A DNA stretch of 64,000 nucleotides from Puccinia triticina (GCF_026914185.1 NC_070563.1:7027001-7091000); one strand, 5' to 3'. Shown: positions 1 to 12,440, counted from the stretch's first letter. Numbers and translations are program-made. Notes: generated from the sequence alone by a model not told the origin.

Positions 1-3000
1 CGTCATGTTTCTTGATCTTTTTCGATAGAATCATGCGTTCTGGCGGACCACCGACATAGAGCAGAGGTTTCAGATTGGGAGCGTAGGTGCGGATTTCATG
101 TGCCCAGTGCCCAGTTAGTGTAGGGGGGCAAACGACGAGCGAGGGTAAGTGGACGGTGCTAGGACTCGGCTGGAGTGCGTGCTGTTCCGCGCGTTCATGA
201 TGCTTGCTGGCAAGGATGCAGATCGATTGTAACGTTTTACCAAGACCCATATCTGTCCAGAGTGAAGCGAGTCAATAGGATATCTTCCATAGGATCATAA
301 GGAGATAAGAACTTGCCATCACATAAGATCCCATGCAACTGGTATTTTGCCAAGAAAGCCAGCCAACTGATTCCATCGCGCTGATATTTTCTGAGATCGG
401 CTTTGACCTTGATGGGTATATTGTATTCCTCGATCTTGCTACCACCCAACAGCTGCGACAGGAATTGACGCTCGGACTGACGCTTTTCCAGCATTTCAGG
501 CGGAAATCCAGTTGGATCCGGAACACCGGCTTCGAGGGGCATCAACTTGATCAGACAGGCAAAGGTGTGGGTAGCCACGTGGCGCACATCGTCATCAGGG
601 TCGCTCATCCGGCCCAATACGGGGACAACCAGAAAGATGATGTACGCCAGAATCTTAATACTGAGCACATCAACCAACCCTACGATGGCGCAAATTGCAA
701 AAGATGTGACCAAAAGATGCGTCAGTGACAGCTGAAATGAATTAAACAAACCGGGAAAATTTGGACTTGCTGGAGAGCATCTCGATTGCGCCTTGACGAT
801 GAGCCAGATTGACAGGATCTCCGACCAAAGGTAGGACGTGGTTGATGAAGTGAAGCATCCCTTCTTCTGGCAAGAACTTACAGAGTTCTGCGTAACATTT
901 GACTGCTGAGTATCTTACCACTGCAAATTTGCTTGAGACGGCACGACACAAGGGTTCGAATAGTATGACCAGACGGGGCACAGATGAAGAAGGCAAGCTA
1001 CTAGCAACGGCAGGCAAGACAGTAAGGCAGTCCAGTAGATCTTGAGCTAATTTCGGTTCCGCTGCCTCATTTTCCATCTTCGAGTCCACTTGAGCCACGT
1101 CTCTGGAGCTGAACAGTGTCAGCAAAGGCTCGGACATGCACTGCCACAATTTGGGTATCCGATCAATAAGGTCATCGCCGAATCTAGCAGCCAACGACGA
1201 CAGCGCAAGTTCAGCGCCGCGTCGCAGCAGCTTGGCTTGGGAAGATGCGCTCTCGGATTCAGGGTTGTCCCGGTGAGTTGGGCCACTCTTGGTGGGAGCC
1301 CGGATTCCACTATCCTCAGCGGAGAAAATTCCCACTTTATTGCTTCTATTCTTCGCGAAGGTCGGAGTTTGCGATTCATCTTGACAGAGATAAGTAGCTA
1401 AATTGCGAATGATTTTATCCGTAGGATCATTCTTGACTGGCGACTCGGAAGAAGTACAAACGTCGACAAAAGAAGCCAAAGCATTCGCGGAACGAGTTTG
1501 AAGCTCGAGCACATTTTCATTCTAAAAAACAAGCAAAATGTGACGACCACAGTTAATAGTGCTGAAGATAAAAGATGGCCGTGATTTTTCTCAAGTGTGC
1601 AGAATGCCGAGCGGATGACTAACCTTGATACTTTGAGTGAAGCCCTTGATTACTGGCGAGATTTTTCCAGGAATTTCACGGAGGGCAACGACTGCGGCAG
1701 CAGCGGCAGCATCTAATTGGGTATCGAACGCGACTTTGTCCCTCTCATACATGCTAATGATATGTAGCAGCTTCCGCCTGCGGTCCTCAAGACTTGCTAG
1801 AGCCGTCTTTTTATTTGCTCGGCCTAACAATGGGAGTAAACTCGGATAATCATTGTTCACTACGTGTGAGGCGTACTCGATCGTAAATGGATCCGATGGG
1901 AATTGAGGGATTTTCTCAGGGGGTACTTTGCCAAGACTGGCAAAGGTTGCGAGTAGGCCTTCAATATCTTTACGTGTACCGATAAGAAGGGAATCCAATT
2001 CGGCATGACTTGACTTGGTACCTGCAAATAATGAACATTTCCGAAGCTGGTCTGACAGAGGCTGTATGGCGGTTAATTGTCCAAGGTTGGCCGTTTTCAG
2101 TTCGTCGCTAGTTGCACGATACTCTTCCGCCCAGTTCTCGACAGTGATTGAAGCTAGTAACTTGGGAAGAGCGAAATCGGACTTCATGGAATCTAACAAA
2201 GGCTTGGCGAATAAGTCGAGTTGATCGAACCGAGTCAATTGCGACATTAAACAACCTATCGCTTTCGAAGCACTTAACCTTCCGCGCAAAATATCGTCGG
2301 TGGAGACTAGAGATAAATCTTGAGACATGATGGGTTTATCGACGTTGTAAACCATGCTCAACTCCTGCGCAGTGGTTGGCTGGGCATAGCGAGTTGCTGT
2401 ATAGAAGAGGGAGGCATTGAGCTTGCGTGTTCTCGGAGTTGTCATCAATTCAAACCAACCGGTCAAGTGAGGTTGGATATAGCTCAGCAGTAGATCTGCG
2501 GATCGTGTTGAGACCAGCAACCCGCTAGTTGCTGCAATCCATACTTGATGCGACATGTCGCGAACGTCAGATCGCTCTTCAACTAGAAGATTTTGGAACG
2601 TCAAGCGTAACAAACGCTCATCGACCCATTCACGCACCGGCAGATTGGGCATCTTCAAAAAGACGTGGATCGTCTTGACTACTGATAGTCTGACATTGGA
2701 GATGGTGTGGCGGAAAAAGGGGAATAGTCGTGGGATTAAAGAAGGAAGAGTATGACCACCAAGCGCAAGCGATAATTGACCAAGAACAATTGGGTATGTA
2801 ATAAGGTTTGCTAGAAGAAAGAAAATGAAAAGGTAAGTTAGCAGAAGTACTAAAGATGTGTGACAAAACGGCGACGAACCCAATAGATCCATTATGTTCC
2901 CGACGGAGCTGGAGAGATCATCTTTGGAAGTACCCAGGGCGTCCCATAGCACTTCGAGCAATTTGTTCAGCCTCGTTGGTAAAAGCTCAACGATGAGATC

Positions 3001-5280
3001 AGTCACCGGCAACAGTGCACCGGAAGCGGCAGCACGAACGTCGTCATCTTGATCCGTCAATCCAGTCAAAGCAGCTGAAGTGATTATCGATAAGAGGGTA
3101 ACAGGTTGAGTGCACGAGGCACCGGATGGAAATTTCTCGTCGGACACCACCCGCTGACCAGAATCAGCAGGGTCCGGTTGAGGCTCAAGTAGGACTTTCG
3201 GCTTGACGTTGGCATCAGTCATGCTTTCAGAATCCATTGAGACCTCTGGTTTCGCTTCCTCCGTACCATTATTGGCTTCTGGCTTGAGTATTGGATCATT
3301 GGCAGAGGTACTCCCTGTTGCATCATTGAGATCTTCCTTGGGACCCACGCGAAGCATATCATTTTTAACGGCGACGAGGTATTTCATCCCCAACAACCCC
3401 GCGTGTCGGACTTGCCAGGCGTAACCTCTCTGAGGATGAGAACGAGCGTTTTTCTGCTCAACCATTTGGTGGAAAATGGACAGCATATGCTGCACGCCGC
3501 TTTGATCGAGATACCGGCCGACGAGACTGATAGCTTGAGCAGCAGTCTCTCGAACAGGGGCAATCACTTGGTCGCCCACGTAATCGCCAAACCGATCTAA
3601 GCTGAGTAGACAAATTAATCGGAGGCCAATATCTTCCATCCATAGTTGATGCTGCTCCGAATTTTGTAAGCGAGTGACGCCCACCGATTTCGCTGCGCCA
3701 GAGCCTTGAATCTTGAGTAAAGGAATGAGACTCAACGCCGCGCCATGACGGTACTCCCACTGGGAAGAAAACAGATCGATCATTAAAATCTCAACGAAGG
3801 ATGTAAACGGCCATTTCCCCGCCTCGTAAGACAAAGTCGTATTGGCGGTGTGAGAAGGGGCAACAGCATTGATTTCACCGCCACTAGGAGAGCCTGAATG
3901 ACCAAGGGCTGCTTTGCGAGCCTGAGCTTTGGCGCCTGGATCAATGATCACCTTGTTGCTTGTAGTTGGTTGAGCAGCGGAATTTGCATATTGATCTTCA
4001 TTGTTGGGATCTGCTTGTGAGCCGGGTTGATACACGGATGGAGATGAGGGCACGGCCACGCGCCCATGAGGGTCATCAGAAAAGTTAGAAGGTTGTTCAA
4101 TAATTCGAAATTTGGGGGTCTGCGAAGGTTCAGATGGACTCGGGGGTATCCCAGCGTTGGCAGAGCTGGATAGAGATGTTGATATCGGCCCTGCGTTCCC
4201 TTTACTGATAGCCTTGCGCTTACGCTTGAGTGCATTACGTTCACGGGCCGACAATCCCTCCACGTTTTGGGATGATAGTTCAGCTTCAGAGGCAGGTGCG
4301 GTGGCAGGGAGTTGGGGAAATCTCATGGTAGGAGTTGATTTGGCTGAGCTAGGGTCGTCGGCTGGCGGATAGGATGAGTGAGCGGGCTGATTGAAGACAT
4401 TGGAACGGGGAGACTGGGATAGGCCCAGTGTGGATAGTCCTGCTGCCTCTGCGGTTGGTGTGGCACATGTATAGGAGTCACTAGAAGCACGAGGAGGCTG
4501 GCGGGGGTCGATTGAAATTGGAGTGAGGCCCTGAGGTCGATGAGGATTGGGGGTTGAAAGTTGCGAAGACTCTTGAGTTTGAACTTCCTGCTGCTGTTCT
4601 TGCATGGGGTCATCAACACCCATTGATTCAAAGTCGATCGGACCCAATCCTCCGAGCCCGAGCTTATTGGCCACGTCGCGCTGCGCTGCTATTAGGCTCT
4701 CACCCGAACGAAGATGGTTGGATTGGTGATCAAATTCCTTGCCAGCCGATGCGAGAAGAATGATACCCTCGCTCAAGACGGCATCCAGCTTGAAACTTTG
4801 GTAGGTGAGAAGATTTTCGCGTCGAGCATTCTGGCCTTCGAGATTCTGAGTGGTGCTTGATGAGAGCTTTTCATCAGAGTTTGAGGCGGAGTCACTGAGG
4901 ACTTCTGTGGGGGTAGGATCCCAGATTCCGACGGCCTTGCAGATTGCGTCGACAGCTTCACTGGCAGCCTGACGCGTCTCCCAGCTTTTCGATCGAAGAT
5001 AGGGCAGAATCCGACTGAGCAGGTTGACGATTTCTTGCCATTCGCCATCGACGCCGCGCCAATCGGCCTGGGTGATCGATGGGCCCACGTTAGGCGTAAG
5101 ACTTGTGGATGAAACGAACGATGTCGACGAATGTTGGATGGTCTGCGCAGCGATTTGGCCGAGCTGACGGGCAGCAGTGAGACGGACCGATGGTGTTGAT
5201 CCAGTATCGAGCAAGAGTAGCAGGCGATCTAAGCTGGCAGAGCAGAAGGAGTTCAGAAAGTCAGTATAGTCATACCCGGA
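1..5280 (-). CDS. MOT1: MOT1/BTAF1: Swi2/Snf2 ATPase that removes TBP from DNA (partial at left edge)
   Basis: MOT1 uses ATP to strip TATA-binding protein from promoters in the nucleus. The conserved part begins near 5233 with LDRLLLLLDTGSTPSVR, followed by HEAT-repeat sequence, a basic KRKRK segment near 4210 and WPFTSFVEILMIDLFSSQWE near 3800. The last exon starts the helicase: motif I is DDMGLGKT (about 252-235) and the frame stays open to base 1. Four introns restore family-like sequence: 1522-1623 (GT-AG, joining SIK to NENVLELQTRS), 2811-2879 (GT-AG, in frame, giving MDLLANLITYPIVL), 680-770 and 253-316 (both GC-AG). The true start is unresolved. The open frame extends to 5619, but the first part looks non-coding; a 42-nt in-frame intron at 5234-5275 is possible. 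About 1,500 residues are visible. Most of the ATPase lies beyond the edge. No lesion was found, so the gene looks functional. Confidence 0.93.
253..316 (-). other. GC-AG intron in MOT1 (64 nt), splitting the Walker A segment
   Basis: On the minus strand the exon ends ...TGTGATG, then GCAAGT, and the intron ends CTGGACAG before ATATGGGTCTTGG. Only this junction yields GILCDDMGLGKT, the invariant start of the ATPase. No GT donor nearby keeps that motif. The donor is therefore GC, in the extended form G|GCAAGT that usually accompanies GC-AG introns. Confidence 0.88.
680..770 (-). other. Second GC-AG intron in MOT1 (91 nt)
   Basis: The exon ends GAGATGCTCTCCA, followed by GCAAGT; the acceptor is CATCGTAG before GGTTGGTTGATG. 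The join gives RQGAIEMLSRLVDVLSIK followed by ILAYIIFLVVPVLGRMSD, which has the spacing expected of MOT1 between RQGA and LGRMSD. Confidence 0.82.
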
Positions 5281-5619
5281 GAAGAGGAAGGATGGGGGTA
5301 CGGGTTTACTCCTGTTGCGGCAAGTGCAGAAGGAAATCAAGGGAAACAAAGCATCGCGGCTGATGGCCGCTGGTGGATTCCTAGCCACCCAGCAGCAGCT
5401 CGTCGCGTGTTGAGGGTATGTATGCATCCAAATATATATGTAGGCTGGATCTACATACATAAACAGCAGAGCGCGGGGAGAGGGGATGACGTCATGTAGG
5501 ATCAAAAAACACGGGGCGGATAGTGAGCATGGTGATCCGGACAAGGGCAGGGAGCGGGTGGAAGAGAAGGGGGGAGGATAAGGGAGGACAGGAAGAGGGT
5601 GATGCTGATGACTGTACAT

Positions 5620-6393
5620 ACAGAACGGGACTTACCGGGTGGTCATCTTTCACAGAAAGAAGAAGAGATAAAAAAAGAAACTATCTAACAACCGGTCAAC
5701 TAGAACGAAGGAAGGCCCGGCCCAAATTGGTGGTTGATCGACAAGTCAAAGAGAAGGGGACACCAAAGCAGCAAGATGGCTATTTGTAATATGCAAAGGC
5801 GTGGTGGGTGGGATGATCGAGAGAGGCCGCTAGCCAGTTTGTGGTGTCGGGAGGCGCGACCAGGTTTCGGAGGGAGGGGGGGATGTGTATGTAACGAGCG
5901 GGTTTATGTATTAAACCGCTGGAGGGGCCTCTGCCGGGCGAGGGGAAGGGGGTTAGGAATGGGAGCAGAGCAAGCGAAGAGAGGGGCACGCCACCAGTCG
6001 AAAAAATCCTGCTCCGAGGACCACAACCAACAGGTTTTCGATCGCACCGCACCACCAGCAGAAAATGCAACTTTTCTACCTGTTGTGCACACTCTACCAT
6101 GCTACAAACCAGCTGCACGAACAATTGTGTCAGGGGCTGACATGCAAACAGACACGAGGATTACCTCCAACCAATTGTTGTGTTATAAACCGGATACAGG
6201 TTGCAGGCCTGAATTTGAAAAAGACAAGGCTGTTTGTGTGGTAGAATTCCAGTATTTGTACGAGTCAATAGCCCCCAAATTTGGGGCTCCATTGAGTCTG
6301 CTCAGGGCCCATGGCGACCAATCGGGGACGCGCCCGGATGGTCGCCGCGACCCCGCAACAAGAGGACGTCGTGCTACGTTGCGGTCAAGGTAG
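5620..6393. other. Region upstream of MOT1, no gene recognised
   Basis: It should hold the MOT1 promoter and 5' leader. The open frames here are short, overlap on both strands and resemble no family I know. No clear TATA box or other regulatory motif stands out. Confidence 0.5.
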
Positions 6394-6399
6394 TCAGGT

Positions 6400-7831
6400 C
6401 AGGACCCTGGAAACCCCCTATAAATGGGGGTAATGAAAATGTATAAATTTTTTGGCAAAAACCCAAAATGGTATGAATGCGCTTTTTTGGCCTCAATGGT
6501 AAGCACTTCAAGTGTATGAAATTTTTCCTGGGTGAGGGAGGGTAGTAACCAAGATGTATGAAATTCCTGAGAGTGCACCAGAAAAGCCCCCTTCCCCCCC
6601 TCAGCAGCACACCTTGTCTTAGGGCCTATACCATTGGCATAGGGCATCAAAATTCAAATTCACCAATTTTATCTCCCTCAACACTTCTTACAACTCAAGC
6701 TGAAAATCACCAGAAGGCATTCTTGAGCCCAAAAGTGAAGAATTTCAACAATTGAACCCTCCTATTGTTTTCTTTTTTTGTATAGAGGACAAGAAAAGTG
6801 GAAATTTTGCAAAATTGAAGCACAGGCCCTTACTTTTGGTACCCCACCTTGCAGGTGTCCCCAAGACTTTTTTTTTGCACCACCCCCCTAAAGGATTTCA
6901 CGGAACTAAGAGTGCATTGCTTTAGTTCTTGTGCGGTCTATCTGACATACTCAGAGACATAGAAAAGGAAAACAATGTACCTAAGAGCGGAACACGGTCC
7001 GGCTTAGGTCTAGTGACAAGAGAAATAATAGAGAAGAGGAGCAGAAGGTTTCTGCCTGTTCTAGACTAGATAGTCTGATGAAGAGCAACTATTATTTATG
7101 TCAGTGCCTTGGACTTCCCAAGAGGGAAGCTATAAGTTTGTTTTCTCTTACTTGTGATCGTTTGGCAGAGCGCTTAACACGGGCCGATACGACTTGCGAG
7201 ATCGCCGGAGCTTTTGCTGTCTGAACCAGAGTTTAGCTCTTGGTTAGCTTCTGGCTTCTCTTAAGGACTCTGCACCGATGGACTTACCTCCTGCTTTGGG
7301 GTTGGTAATCCTTTTGGTGAGGCTGGAACCGTATTGGTCTGGGTTGGCGTTGGTCGTGAGCGAGCTGCAATGAATTATTAATTCTAGTCAGCATGACTCA
7401 GCCTAGCTATGACAATCCAGCTTTCCGACTAACCTTGTTGGTGTTGCGGTTTGCTTGGATCGCTGTGGCACTCCGTCTGTTGTTGACGTGGCTGAAAAAG
7501 AGGAACAGTGTTTCAGCTTTAGCCTACTCCAACTGTCTGAGAGTCTCATGCATATGCATGGACCTGAAGAGTACGCGGGCTCACCAGTCCCCCTTGCGGG
7601 GTTAGGGTTGCGCTCCTTGCGCTTCTCTTGCTCTGAGGCGGGCCCTGAGTCTTGACACTCCCAACCCCCCCCCCCTTGGCAGCAATGGTAGGCATTAAAA
7701 ATGTATGAAAACTGGAAAATCCCCTGAGTGTAGGCATGAAACGTTTATGAATCAAGTCAAAAAATGTATGAATTTTGGCAAAATTCTAAACTTTACATTA
7801 CCCCCATTTATAGGGGGTTTCCAGGGTCCTG
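6400..7831. mobile_element. Non-autonomous TIR transposon, 1,432 bp, 6-bp target duplication
   Basis: The left end CAGGACCCTGGAAACCCCC (6400) is matched by the inverted right end (to 7831) over roughly 37 bp, including TATAAATGGGGGTAATG. The target duplication TCAGGT lies at 6394-6399 and 7832-7837. Several TGTATGAA-type words occur in the same orientation inside both ends, for example near 6515, 6555, 7702 and 7766; they may bind a transposase. No transposase frame is present. The superfamily is not decided: 6 bp does not fit hAT (8), Mutator (9) or PIF/Harbinger (3). Confidence 0.85.
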
Positions 7832-8113
7832 TCAGGTCTCACACATTGGGGATGCAACTGGTGAGGGTCCTGGATGGGTGGCACAATGGGGAAAGCAGGT
7901 CCACGGAACGCACTTTTGACTGTGTGACCCGGGGCTCATCCAACCAGAGTGTGGACTGAAAGATTATCCGGTTGGACAACGTGGGTCATGTGATCCAGTC
8001 ACAGGACTCAAAATCAATCTGGACATTGACAAGAACAGAAATCACATCATGGACTTAGGACTAAGAGACTTCACATCCCATTAAGATTATTTGGAGTGAT
8101 ATTTAGGAAAATA

Positions 8114-8142
8114 CTAGAGGCCAAGGCGGCTTTGCCCCTGCA
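8114..8142 (-). mobile_element. Helitron-like 3' terminus, copy 1
   Basis: Reads A|CTAGAGGCCAAGGCGGCTT on the plus strand. On the minus strand this is a GC-rich hairpin, then 8 nt, then CTAG directly before T, as in Helitron 3' ends. The element would extend to the right. This copy has a mismatch in the hairpin (TTTGCCCC). Confidence 0.6.
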
Positions 8143-8990
8143 AACTCAAAGTTACATTTGAGACTTGGATACCTGCTTTTTTTGCATGCAAAATTCAGTA
8201 CCTCACACCACACCTGGCACTGCCTGGCGGTTCCTTAGGCCAATTACATTTTTTGTATCAGCCTCAAAGCAGATGAAATAAACTCTCCTTCATGTTTTAC
8301 AGTTTTCCAAATTATCAACTGTAGGAGCATTCACATTCATTTACTTAATTTCCAGGTCAAGTAAGCTTGGCTTTGTGGGCAGGTTAGCTGACCAAGGCTA
8401 TTTCAAGTGGGCAGACAAATTTTTTGGGTCCTCTTCAGGCTAACTGATGTCAGAAATGCCCTAGCCTGAGGCTAAATTTCAGGCTTAGGCTAGCTAACAT
8501 TAGCAAGCCTAAACCTGAAATCAAGCCTGAGGTTTGTTGACCTGGGGTTAGACCGTTAGCCCAGACCAATGCAATTGCTGGCTGAGCTGAGTTCCCCAAA
8601 ATCATCAAAAAAAAAACCCAAAAAATATGAATGCTCTCATTCACAATAAATTTGTATACAAGGTGGCTGCATTACTGTACCCTCAGGTCTCAACCAACCA
8701 CCTTCCCTCTCAAGTCAAATCACCTCAGCAAAAAAATCCCATTGTCTGTCCAAGATGAATATTCAAGGCAGTGTGATTCACTGTGATTTATATGGTTCCC
8801 AGCAGCAAGGAAGTCATAGGTACACTTCACCCCAACAAATCTTGGTGTCTTAAAAATTTGAGTCACAATCAAAATTTGGTTGAAGGAAAATCTTTAATTA
8901 AGATTCTACATAATCATTGTTGTATTGTAGTGTTAAACAAGGGTTGTTTGTTTGATGGCCATCATGGCGCAGAGGCAGGCTTCAGTAGAA
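8143..8990. other. Intergenic, no gene recognised
   Basis: AT-rich sequence with short imperfect repeats of AGCCTGA/TCAGGCT type around 8435-8530. No coding frame with family resemblance. Confidence 0.4.
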
Positions 8991-8999
8991 AGGTTATCC

Positions 9000-9865
9000 A
9001 GGAGAACAATTGAGGATGCTTTGGCTGCTTGATCTCCCTGTGCTGAATGGGCAGGGCCCAATAACCCAGAGGCATTGTGTTGATCTTGAAAACTTGGTGG
9101 TTCTTGGGAAGGCAATGAAGTTGGTTGGGGAGCGTGAAGAATAACAGTGTTGTTCCGCAGGAGTGTGTCAAGTTGAGCTTCTCTGCGGCGCTCCGCGTTG
9201 ACAGTCTGTAATGTAACCTCAGGGCCTGATAGAGGAAAATGTGGATCGGTATTTGAGTTCCTTGGGGGCGGAGTTTGATGGATGCTGGTGGCCCAGGCAA
9301 GGAAGTAGACGATGAGTTGGTTATTGAGCACTGGGCTATTAACCAAGAGTGTGAAGTCCTTATTAGCAACAATGAGCTTGCAGAGCTGGGCCATTTTGTA
9401 TTTGACGCTGGTAGCAATAGCGTTAAAGTTGGAGCCGAGGGTCCGAGCCAAATGGTGTATCTAGTCAAGTCAATGAGCAGGCCAGCAAGCCACTTGGCGA
9501 CGGTGCCAGGGGCTCTCCGATCCTCTTGAAGAAAAGCCGTAGCATCGATATCACTTGCTCAAAGAAGTGGTGGACAGGCTCTGCGGCCTTGCCCGTTTGT
9601 GCTCATGCACAGAAATGCGCCACAATTGACTTGAGTTTGAGCAGGATTGGGAATAGCGTCGTGTTCAGCTCCGCGCCCAGCGCGTCCTCTTCCACCTCGC
9701 GCATCCGCAGGTCGTCCGCCAACTGCAGGTCCAGCGCTCCTGTGATCTCAATATAAGCACCTCTCTCTCTCACTCATTCAAGACCGCAAAAAACACGCTC
9801 ACACACCTGGATGTACCGGTCCACATTCCGGGCCCTGTTGGGGACGGCATAAAAACCGGCGTGGG
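9000..9865 (-). pseudogene. Broken, unidentified protein-coding fragment
   Basis: On the minus strand a plausible exon near 9860-9808 encodes GFYAVPNRARNVDRYIQ, followed by a candidate GT-AG intron and an exon near 9750 beginning ITGALDLQLADDLRMREVEE and continuing with FPILLKLKSIVAHF. A TGA stop follows near 9606. Helical sequence resumes with PVHHFFEQVISMLRLFFKRI and then loses its frame. The helical character suggests a fragment of a larger cytoplasmic protein, but I do not recognise the family. The stop and frame changes argue for a pseudogene. Confidence 0.45.
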
Positions 9866-10272
9866 GTAGGTCGGGGGGTATGCAGTGATTGATTGTGGGT
9901 GGGCGGGGCTTAGGATGGCTTGGCTCGTGGATGGAGTTTTTCACAGTGACCCTTGGTGTTTTTTTTCTCTTTTTATGTATTTACAGGGGGAACCCTTGAT
10001 CTTTTTTTCTCAGTCATGGAAAACTGTGTCTTCAGTAAACTTGGATACTGGAAAACTGGGGGATATTGGAAGCAGTTGATCATGAGGATATACATAATTT
10101 TAAATGCTCTGTTTCAAGCATTCTAGAAAAATTTCAAACAAAGTGCAATGCTGAGATAGAAGAAGAAAAGGGTTTTGTGAGATTTGGTAGGTGTTATTAT
10201 CGAGTTTTAACACTTTTTATTGGGAACTGGGACTCATGAAGTATGTTGATATATCAAAAGATGAAGAGGAAA

Positions 10273-10521
10273 GCACTTCAAAAAAAACTGTGTCAACTGT
10301 GAGCAGTTGACATGCGGTAACTCTGAGGAAGCTTGTGGTGTTACACCAGCCTTACTCAAGGTTTGACTCAACCCAAGCTTTAATGCACAGTCACTGTGCA
10401 CCTTGCACAGTGACTGTGCCAACAAAGACACTTGTGCATTCAGGTGGAGTTACAATGGCAGCTTGGCGTGAGTATCCTGCATGTCAACTGCAAGCAGTTG
10501 ACCAAGTTTTTTTTGCAGTGA
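10273..10521. mobile_element. Fold-back MITE, arms of about 120 bp
   Basis: The left arm (AAAAAAACTGTGTCAACTG near 10281) pairs imperfectly with the right arm (CAGTTGACCAAGTTTTTTTT near 10495). The arms meet at a near-perfect core, GCACAGTCACTGTGC, followed by its inverse at about 10385-10420. No coding capacity. Confidence 0.7.
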
Positions 10522-11073
10522 AGATGTTATTGATGCTGCCTCTTCTTGAATTTCTGATGAACATACCAATGCTTGATTCTGTGGAATTTTTCTCAATGAT
10601 TCCTGGCCTCTGGGTGAAAACTGAAGTTACAGAAGTCCAAAATTGCACAAGTTTTGTTGCTTAGCCATAGCCTGACATTGGTCGTGTTAAAAGGAACTCT
10701 ACCCCATTTGTTCTTGAACATTCCAGTCCACTTGGGCTTATTAGCCTAGTGTACTTACTCTCTGAGTCCATCGCTCTTTCACCTCAGTCCCATCAGTTGT
10801 GACGCTCAATATGTCTGGTATTCTGAAGGCTGGCCATCGTTAACAACAAGTTACGCAATCACATCCATGATTCACCTTGAGACATGTAGGATACACTCGG
10901 TGGCATTATAGTCAGCTATCGAGAATAAATCTGACATGCCTTGTACTTCGATACAAACAGATAGTGTGGTAAAATACTAATGTTGTTACAATTAGTGCAG
11001 AATGCTGCTTTACGAAATCCTCGCATTCCGCGGGATGGGCTGATGGCAGAGCAAGATATTGAAATCCGGAGAG

Positions 11074-11957
11074 TTACACGGAACTACAAGCTGATTTAGG
11101 TTGTGCGAGCAAAGCTTGAACCCTTGGATGGTTAACGATGAACATAGCTTCCCCGCCGACGAGAAGGACAAACCTCCAAGGGATAAAGGGACCCAGTAAT
11201 GCGAGACCGATGGACGAGATTACCGCTGCATGCAGGATATTTAAAGTGCACTTTGGGTCGGACCAATCCAGATAAACCAGTACGTGCTGTTTGACATAGT
11301 CTATCCCATTCGTCACATCTCCCATCATATTTTGAATGTTTTGCTAGGGGAAAAAATGAGTAGTTCGTATCACGATTGCGTCAGTATACACGAGGTAATT
11401 CCAATAGGAAGGATGTGACTCAAATCGTCGATAGTACTAACTAGATTCGACAGGTAACTGAATTGTTTGAGGGCGTTTGATGCGATCAATAAGGAGTGAT
11501 AATTAACCGTTAGCATTTTTAATCTCGGTTTTGAAGTTGGAAAATAAACCAAACATACTCTGGTGATCCCTCGACAGGCTCATCCGAAATACGTTTACCA
11601 CTTATCGGATCTGCTCCCATATCTTCCCCCATCCCATGCGGATATCTTTGAGAATGAGTTGAAAGCAAAATCCAAATGAGGATGAAGTTAGGTATCAGGA
11701 TAAAATAGACTGGATTGAGAGCTGTAATTGATCAGATGTGTGCATTTTTGTTGCGGAAAAGAAGGCGTAGCTTGCGGTCAATGATAGGTTTCTCCTTTGA
11801 TGAAGAAAGCATAACATGTTCTTGGATACATCTTCCAAAAGGAAAACAAAAACTGAAAGACACATTTAGGGAGAAACTTACCTAGCCATGCCCACATGCA
11901 TGCACAAGCTGTAGTTTTGGAAGGATTTTCCCAGACAACAACAGTCTCGACAGCCTC
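11074..11957 (-). CDS. Pex28-32-family peroxisomal membrane peroxin (5' and perhaps 3' incomplete)
   Basis: This family of integral membrane proteins controls peroxisome size and number, often from ER-peroxisome contact sites. Four exons join in frame (591 nt with stop): 11957-11882 (EAVETVVVWENPSKT), 11721-11559 (LNPVYFILIPNFILIWILL, a membrane segment), 11523-11442 (ALKQFSYLSNL) and 11343-11074 (QNIQNMMGDVTNGIDYV, then a second membrane segment ending FIPWRFVLLVGGEAMFIVNHP). The WENPSKT, IQNMMGDV and PWR...NHP signatures fix the family. The exon 2/3 intron would be only 35 nt (11524-11558), so that junction is provisional. The start lies in unresolved exons above 11957; a frame with KWSDYYAKLQEFRQQMWAHI near 12125-12060 is a candidate. 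A possible later exon at 10826-10763 encodes IPDILSVTTDGTEVKERWTQ. The dysferlin domain usual in this family was not seen. Confidence 0.78.
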
Positions 11958-12254
11958 CTGTTGAAGTCCAGAAATGCAAAGCGGGGAGGTGAGTGGAACA
12001 GGAGAGATCCGATAGGCTTAGGTAACTCGAGCAAATTCAAGAAGACCGACTTGGAAAGCGAATATGGGCCCACATCTGCTGACGAAATTCTTGAAGTTTA
12101 GCGTAGTAATCGGACCACTTAGCGCCGGTTTCTCTCTCATTGCGTTATGAGGGTGATGGATTGGTGGCCCTGCTGGTGGTGATTCTGAAGGTGTGCTAGT
12201 TGGAGAGTTCGAAGATGGTGATGATCGGTGTTGCAAGCCGGGTACACATCTAAT

Positions 12255-12440
12255 TTATCAAAGTCCCTCCCCATGCGGGAGGTCGGAGTTCGGAGTTCGG
12301 GTGGTGGTTCGGGTGGTAGCTCAGTTGGGAGCAGGGTGGAGCTTAAGTTTGGCTGGTGGCGAAGCCACCCCTCCCGCGAGCTTAACAAAGCCTCTCCCGC
12401 TCCGATGAGGCGCGAAGCGTCTCGCGTCTCCGAAGGGGAG
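12255..12440. repeat. Hairpin-bearing short repeats of the AAGTCCCTCC/CTTAACAAAG family
   Basis: Two adjacent units: one starts ATCAAAGTCCCTCCCCATG at about 12257, the other starts GAGCTTAACAAAGCCTCTCC at about 12379 and ends near 12440. The second contains a GGCGCGAAGCGTCTCGCG hairpin. Related units lie near 12965, 22508, 23209, 31770, 41833 and 42660. Probably small palindromic MITEs. Confidence 0.5.

Noticed and set aside
5734..6393. 219-codon plus-strand frame upstream of MOT1
   Set aside because: Arg/Gly-rich, low-complexity translation with overlapping frames on both strands and no recognisable motif; it ends at the transposon's target site.
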